A DNA stretch of 8,325 nucleotides from an uncultured archaeon (GTDB taxonomy: Archaea; Halobacteriota; Methanosarcinia; Methanosarcinales; Methanoperedenaceae), in contig CABMIA010000118.1 of the NCBI GenBank assembly GCA_902386085.1, forward strand, positions 1-8,325, written 5' to 3'. The translations under genes and the position numbers were made by a program. Below the pieces are notes generated by a model. The model was not told the origin of the DNA. It ran no database searches and saw nothing but the letters and a program-made list of their open reading frames with translations. Below, in pieces: positions 4,604-8,325 of this stretch (position 1 is its first letter; every line of letters begins with the position of its first letter).

Positions 4604-5284
4604 ATGAATAGAATGAGTGCAATTGCAGCATTCGGTCTGATCGCTCCCATAGTTGTGATCGCTATCAGCTTGATCACTCCGAGAGCAACAACTCCGATGG
4701 CGAATGCGACGCCAAATAATGCTCTGGATGTTTTGCCTGCAACCACGCCAATGGTTCAAAAATATGAAACCGGGCCTGTTGAGATTTCAATAACATCAGT
4801 TGCTACTCCAACTATCACACCAACACCGGTTCGAAGAATACGCGGTCGAGGAAATAGAATTGTATCCAGCAAATTTCTCAGGATAGAAATTGATGATATG
4901 GATAACAATGTCAGGTACACGGGATTCAAAAAAGGAGATCCCTGGAATATAATCTTTTTGAATAATAGTACCGGCGCTCTGACAAATGAATTTAATAGCA
5001 CGATAGGAGAAACGGATGGAAAAGACTGGTTCATCTGGTTTGGATATGTTCCCCGGAGCGAAGAAAAAGGGATTCAATATTGCATATTTCCCGGAAGTTA
5101 TGAGGTATATGCCAATGCAAGCCATAATGGAATTCTGATTGAGAAGACTGGCGATATAACTGTGAATTCATCTGAGGCATGCATGTCGCCGATACCCCCG
5201 GTATCTGAGCTCGGCACGATGTTCCTGACTTTGACGGGATTGATGATGATACTGCTGATCTATATAAGGGGGAAAAAGAGATGA
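4604..5284 (+). CDS. Exported protein with second PEF-CTERM-like tail, probable archaeosortase substrate
   Basis: This is a 226-residue protein from the ATG at 4604, chosen because GGTGG (4591-4595) lies 8 nt upstream; an in-frame GTG at 4592 would overlap that site. A hydrophobic signal or anchor covers residues 5-24. A Thr/Pro-rich linker (28-76) and a basic patch (RRIRGRGNR, 77-85) follow. The beta-rich domain (about 90-190) has two cysteines (C160, C193) and several N-glycosylation sequons. The tail reads VSELGTMFLTLTG (200-212), a membrane helix and RGKKR. It aligns with the tail of the upstream protein as V-x-E-L-x-T-x-x-L-T-x-x-G, so both are probably processed by the same enzyme. The PEF proline is serine here. 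Its stop overlaps the next start (ATGA), with AAGGGGGAA before it, indicating translational coupling. The domain is not recognised. Confidence 0.78.
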   Translation: MNRMSAIAAFGLIAPIVVIAISLITPRATTPMANATPNNALDVLPATTPMVQKYETGPVEISITSVATPTITPTPVRRIRGRGNRIVSSKFLRIEIDDMDNNVRYTGFKKGDPWNIIFLNNSTGALTNEFNSTIGETDGKDWFIWFGYVPRSEEKGIQYCIFPGSYEVYANASHNGILIEKTGDITVNSSEACMSPIPPVSELGTMFLTLTGLMMILLIYIRGKKR

Positions 5285-6819
5285 AAAAAAAACCAAATGC
5301 ATTTCTATTGATCCGGCTTCTACTCATAGCATCCGCCGGGATTGCCACCGCTCATGCTTTAACGAAGGCCATCGATGAAAATAAACTACCTCAGCATGAA
5401 CCAACTACCAGGTTTTACGCGATTTCCGAAGGCCAGATATTCTTTGGAAAGCCTGTTCTCTATGACATGATCCTGGAAAACCATGAAGGGAAGAGCATGG
5501 ATTACAAGTTGCAGGTTCGATTATCGGGCGAAACGATATATAACAAAGAAATAACGCTCAACGACAGCGAAACCCTGAACCAGACGATATCTTTTATTCC
5601 TGATCAGGCAAATGATTACCAGAGACTTGAATTCCTTCTTTTTAAGGACAACGTTCCTTACAGGACAAGGGTATTCCAGTTCTCACCTTCCATTGATTAT
5701 AGTATGGGATCAAATATAATCACAGTCCCTATTCAAATTTTGAATGGAAATATGGAAACCGATTCTGGTTGGGAATTTGAGGGCAAGGAATTTACCGGGA
5801 ATTATACGACATACGACTGGAGTTCACCAAAGCATTCGTATCAAATAAAGACATCGCATGGCGTTAAAAGGGATTCGTTTGGTTCTATATTTCAGAATTT
5901 TTCAAGTGAACAGGCAGGAATGGCATCTCTTTCCTTTGATGTTAAGACCAATAATCCATTATATCACACACAGGTGCTGGTCAATGACAAGATCGTATGG
6001 GATAACTCTTCTGAAAAAGAGTGGCAAAGATCAAGGGTCGCTGTGTTTTTGAAGAAATCAAACAGGATTGAATTGAAAATTATCGCTAAAAACGACACAA
6101 AATCAGGTGTAACCGCCTGGCTGGACACTATCAACTTTGAATCTTATTCTCCTGAAATAAAAAATGAAACAATAAAGAATGATGCGATCTCGTATAATAA
6201 GCAAATAAATAGGAATATTATCGTTTATAAGTTTAATACCGGAGAAAAACTTGAATTAAAAGTCGTAAAAGGCAATGTAAGTAACGGAGATGCTCTTTAT
6301 GTGACAGGGAGTAAAGGAAATAACATTATATTCCTGGGTGAGACTTATGAAAAATCAATTATAGATGAGGCAAACAACCTTTACCCTATTATCCTGGATA
6401 GTAAAGACAGGAAATTAAAGGTCAATGAAACCCTGAAGCTTGATAATGGTTATGCGATTACTTTAATTCAAATAAGAGATGAGAGTTTTAAATTAAGTGT
6501 CTCCCTGAATGGCAGAATCGTGCGGATTATTTTAATCGCAAAAAATTCGTCTGCTGAATATTGGAAGGAAACAGATGGGTATAAGAAAGAAAAAGTGCTG
6601 AAAATATTTGCCAGGAGCGTTTATCAGGACGAGATTGACATAGACATTGTCCAGTATGGCAAACAAAAAATGATTAAGGTCGGGAATCAGTATGGGGAAT
6701 TCCAGGTCACAAATCTTAAAGATGATTCAATTGTCATGAAAAATGTACAGGCCATAGAAATGAAGGATGAAGATATTTCATTGATGGGTGGAAAAATAAT
6801 AATTAACGGAGGATCATGA
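5281..6819 (+). CDS. Multi-domain surface protein: DUF1616-like, carbohydrate-binding-like and S-layer-like regions
   Basis: This 512-residue exported protein has a basic start and an N-terminal membrane or signal segment (about 8-24). Region 1 (42-135) resembles the extracellular part of DUF1616 proteins: FYAISEG, ENHEGKSMDYKLQVRL, then PDQANDYQRLEFLLFKDN and PYRTRVFQF. Region 2 (153-287) looks like a jelly-roll or galactose-binding fold: ILNGNMETDSGWEF at the start, SLSFDVKTNN in the middle, AWLDTINFE at the end. Region 3 (about 325-500) resembles one S-layer family duplication domain, with LKLDNGYAITL, VSLNGRIV and DIDIVQYGKQ. Many N-x-S/T sequons point to glycosylation outside the cell. 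There is no C-terminal sorting tail, so it may be held by its N-terminus or by binding glycans or the S-layer. It is coupled by ATGA at both ends. Domain calls are by eye. Confidence 0.72.
   Translation: MKKKPNAFLLIRLLLIASAGIATAHALTKAIDENKLPQHEPTTRFYAISEGQIFFGKPVLYDMILENHEGKSMDYKLQVRLSGETIYNKEITLNDSETLNQTISFIPDQANDYQRLEFLLFKDNVPYRTRVFQFSPSIDYSMGSNIITVPIQILNGNMETDSGWEFEGKEFTGNYTTYDWSSPKHSYQIKTSHGVKRDSFGSIFQNFSSEQAGMASLSFDVKTNNPLYHTQVLVNDKIVWDNSSEKEWQRSRVAVFLKKSNRIELKIIAKNDTKSGVTAWLDTINFESYSPEIKNETIKNDAISYNKQINRNIIVYKFNTGEKLELKVVKGNVSNGDALYVTGSKGNNIIFLGETYEKSIIDEANNLYPIILDSKDRKLKVNETLKLDNGYAITLIQIRDESFKLSVSLNGRIVRIILIAKNSSAEYWKETDGYKKEKVLKIFARSVYQDEIDIDIVQYGKQKMIKVGNQYGEFQVTNLKDDSIVMKNVQAIEMKDEDISLMGGKIIINGGS
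6808..6812 (+). promoter_or_regulatory. Shine-Dalgarno site deciding the archaeosortase start
   Basis: GGAGG lies 3 nt from the ATG at 6816 and 6 nt from the in-frame ATG at 6819. The second ATG has the better spacing and would put the stop of the preceding gene (6817-6819) and the new start in a one-base overlap. Residue 1 in the longer reading may therefore not be used. Confidence 0.55.
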
Positions 6820-7631
6820 TGTATCTCGGCCTTGCGTTTATAGGGATCATAGGGGTTTTTTATTACAATACGTTTAGCTGGCTAGTTGGTTCCTGGATTA
6901 ATAATGAATATTATTCGCATGGCTTCCTCGTTCCAATAATATCCGGTTATCTCATATGGAGCATGCGGAAAGAACTTTACGCCACAGAAAAGAAGCAGTC
7001 TCAGGCAGGTCTCGTTCTTTTTGTCGGAGGTATTCTATTGCAGGGTGTTGGAGCAGTATTTACAATACGCTTTCTTTCAGGAATATCACTTTTATTAACC
7101 ATTTCAGGAGTTATATTGTACTTATTCGGATGGGCATTCATGAAAAAAATCAGTTTCCCCATTATTTTGCTGGGGTTAATGGTACCACTGCCTTTTGTGG
7201 ATATCATCGCTCCGCCTATCCAGACAGTTTCTGCAGTTGCAGCATCAAATATGGCAAATCTTTTCGGAATACCTGTGCAAAGGGATGGGCTGGTACTGGC
7301 TGCCCCTGCGGGCTCTTTTGAAGTAGGTCTGCCTTGCAGTGGTTTGAGATCAATAATATCGTTGCTTACTATTGGGGCAATATATGCCTTCATTCTTGAA
7401 GGAAGCATGTTGATGAAAGGTATTATTGTCCTGTCTTCGGTTCCTTTAGCGCTGACCGGTAATATTTTCAGGATTACTTCCGTGCTTGCATTTGCTAATA
7501 AGTACGGGCAGGAGGCGGCCATGAATTATTTCCATGACTTCTCAAGCCTGCTCCTGTTCATTGTTGCCCTGTCAGGCCTGTTTCTCGTAGGGAGGTGTTT
7601 CGGACGGCTAAGATTCAAAACAATATTTTGA
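6816..7631 (+). CDS. Exosortase/archaeosortase family membrane protease-transpeptidase
   Basis: This 271-residue integral membrane protein has about eight hydrophobic segments (near 3-18, 36-49, 65-83, 86-106, 112-129, 176-196, 199-215 and 242-260). Family motifs are complete: YYSHGFLVP at 32-40 and the catalytic triad Cys174 in GLPCSGLRS, Arg219 in GNIFRIT and His240 in NYFHDFSS. These enzymes are thought to cleave C-terminal sorting tails and pass the protein to a membrane or cell-wall acceptor. The two PEF-like proteins upstream are the obvious substrates. The strong YSHG motif and the EpsI-like partner downstream recall bacterial exosortase systems, so the subfamily (archaeosortase C-like versus another branch) is left open. 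It starts at 6816 or, with better ribosome-site spacing, 6819. It overlaps the next gene by 37 nt. Confidence 0.92.
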   Translation: MMYLGLAFIGIIGVFYYNTFSWLVGSWINNEYYSHGFLVPIISGYLIWSMRKELYATEKKQSQAGLVLFVGGILLQGVGAVFTIRFLSGISLLLTISGVILYLFGWAFMKKISFPIILLGLMVPLPFVDIIAPPIQTVSAVAASNMANLFGIPVQRDGLVLAAPAGSFEVGLPCSGLRSIISLLTIGAIYAFILEGSMLMKGIIVLSSVPLALTGNIFRITSVLAFANKYGQEAAMNYFHDFSSLLLFIVALSGLFLVGRCFGRLRFKTIF

Positions 7632-8325
7632 TCCTGGCAGGTATCCTTTCCCTTTCTTATGTCGTCATCTTTTTGGCAGCGCCAAAGGATGTCGCGGACT
7701 ATACGGTGGCAGATACCGAATACTGGCATGAGACGGGAAACCGGTTACTCCTGAAAACAGCATACGACTACAACAGCATGGAAAGCATACAATCCTTTCC
7801 GGAAACACTTGGAGAATGGAAAGGCTATGATTTCAGATATTCAGACGCCGTTTATAAATTATTAAATGCCGACATTCTTATGAGCAGGGCTTACACAAAG
7901 GGCAACGGGGATATCGTATGGCTTGACATAATAAATAGCAAAGCAGGAGAGAGCTTTCACAAACAAAGAATATGTATAGAAGGTGCGGGATGGACGGTGG
8001 ATAATGAAAGTATCGCAGAATTGAGAATCGCCAACCCTCCAAATCCCTATACGAAACTTTATGTAAACCGACTTGATATAAGCAAAAATAATAATAAACA
8101 GGTGATGTTATACTGGTTCATGTTTAAAAAATTCGGTTCAAATGATGCGGTTACTATGATACGTATATCTTCTCCTGTGGTTTACAATGAGACTGCAACT
8201 TTTGAATCAATGAAAAGTTTCGTGGAAAGTCAGTTATTCTATACCATGTATGGACGTTCAGGGAAAGACACGATCACAGTTGCCGAATCCGTTGTCAAAG
8301 AGTACGGGAAAACCGGCATGTTCGC
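7595..8325 (+). CDS. EpsI/DUF3485-like exosortase-associated protein, 3' end beyond window
   Basis: This open frame of at least 243 codons runs off the right edge. The GTG start at 7595 gives a basic N-terminus (MFRTAKIQNN) and a single membrane helix (about 11-27, LILAGILSLSYVVIFLA), leaving the rest outside the cell. The pattern H122-x4-C127-x2-G-x-G-W133 (HKQRICIEGAGW) matches the core motif of EpsI proteins, which in bacteria reads HxPExCxxGxGW, but with QR in place of PE. EpsI-like proteins accompany or are fused to exosortases and are needed for surface or polysaccharide export; their biochemical role is not settled. The gene overlaps the archaeosortase by 37 nt. GGGAGG abuts the GTG, so the exact start is uncertain. 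A TTG at 7628 is a weaker alternative. Confidence 0.78.
   Translation, partial: MFRTAKIQNNILILAGILSLSYVVIFLAAPKDVADYTVADTEYWHETGNRLLLKTAYDYNSMESIQSFPETLGEWKGYDFRYSDAVYKLLNADILMSRAYTKGNGDIVWLDIINSKAGESFHKQRICIEGAGWTVDNESIAELRIANPPNPYTKLYVNRLDISKNNNKQVMLYWFMFKKFGSNDAVTMIRISSPVVYNETATFESMKSFVESQLFYTMYGRSGKDTITVAESVVKEYGKTGMF

Noticed and set aside
4756..5348. Several minus-strand frames of 92-109 codons
   Set aside because: They are shadows of the second substrate gene, which has a signal, a sorting tail and an ATGA junction with the next gene.
7001..7522. Minus-strand 173-codon frame
   Set aside because: It is antisense to the archaeosortase, whose catalytic motifs and hydrophobic segments fix the coding strand.

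Overview
The window looks archaeal, most likely from a Methanosarcinales-type euryarchaeon; Methanoperedenaceae (ANME-2d) is possible but unproven. The signs are BRE/TATA-style promoters (for example the TTATTTAA and TATAAATA boxes), ArnR1-like winged-helix regulators, cell-surface proteins with PEF-CTERM-like tails, an S-layer-like domain, and an exosortase/archaeosortase. Base composition is moderately AT-rich throughout, and no RNA genes, CRISPR arrays or insertion sequences were seen.

Layout. (1) Positions 1-831, minus strand: the N-terminal part of a two-transmembrane PAS sensor protein, cut by the window edge. (2) 1003-1872, plus: a TupA-type tungstate-binding lipoprotein, transcribed divergently and without its usual permease and ATPase. 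(3) 1873-3640: a locus of small winged-helix regulators. It has three intact paralogues in tandem (2181, 2631, 3183), a deleted remnant of a fourth (2918-2988), duplicated promoter segments, and an unrelated convergent 65-residue winged-helix gene on the minus strand. (4) 3641-4034: a divergent control region with a third copy of the same promoter segment, then two very small, weakly supported ORFs. (5) 4035-8325: a protein-sorting cluster. It contains a small surface protein with a PEF-CTERM-like tail, a double hairpin, a second candidate substrate with a related tail, a 512-residue multi-domain surface protein, an archaeosortase with Cys/Arg/His catalytic residues, and an EpsI-like partner running off the right edge.

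How the parts may work together. From 4604 onward each gene overlaps the next (ATGA, ATGA, then 37 nt), so this is almost certainly one operon. The two tails share V-x-E-L-x-T-x-x-L-T-x-x-G next to the enzyme, which suggests a dedicated enzyme/substrate set: the archaeosortase would process the tails during export, the EpsI-like protein would assist, and the 512-residue glycoprotein-like product would act at the surface. The promoter segment shared by the winged-helix genes and the region ahead of the sorting cluster raises the possibility that these regulators control surface-protein expression. That link is inference.
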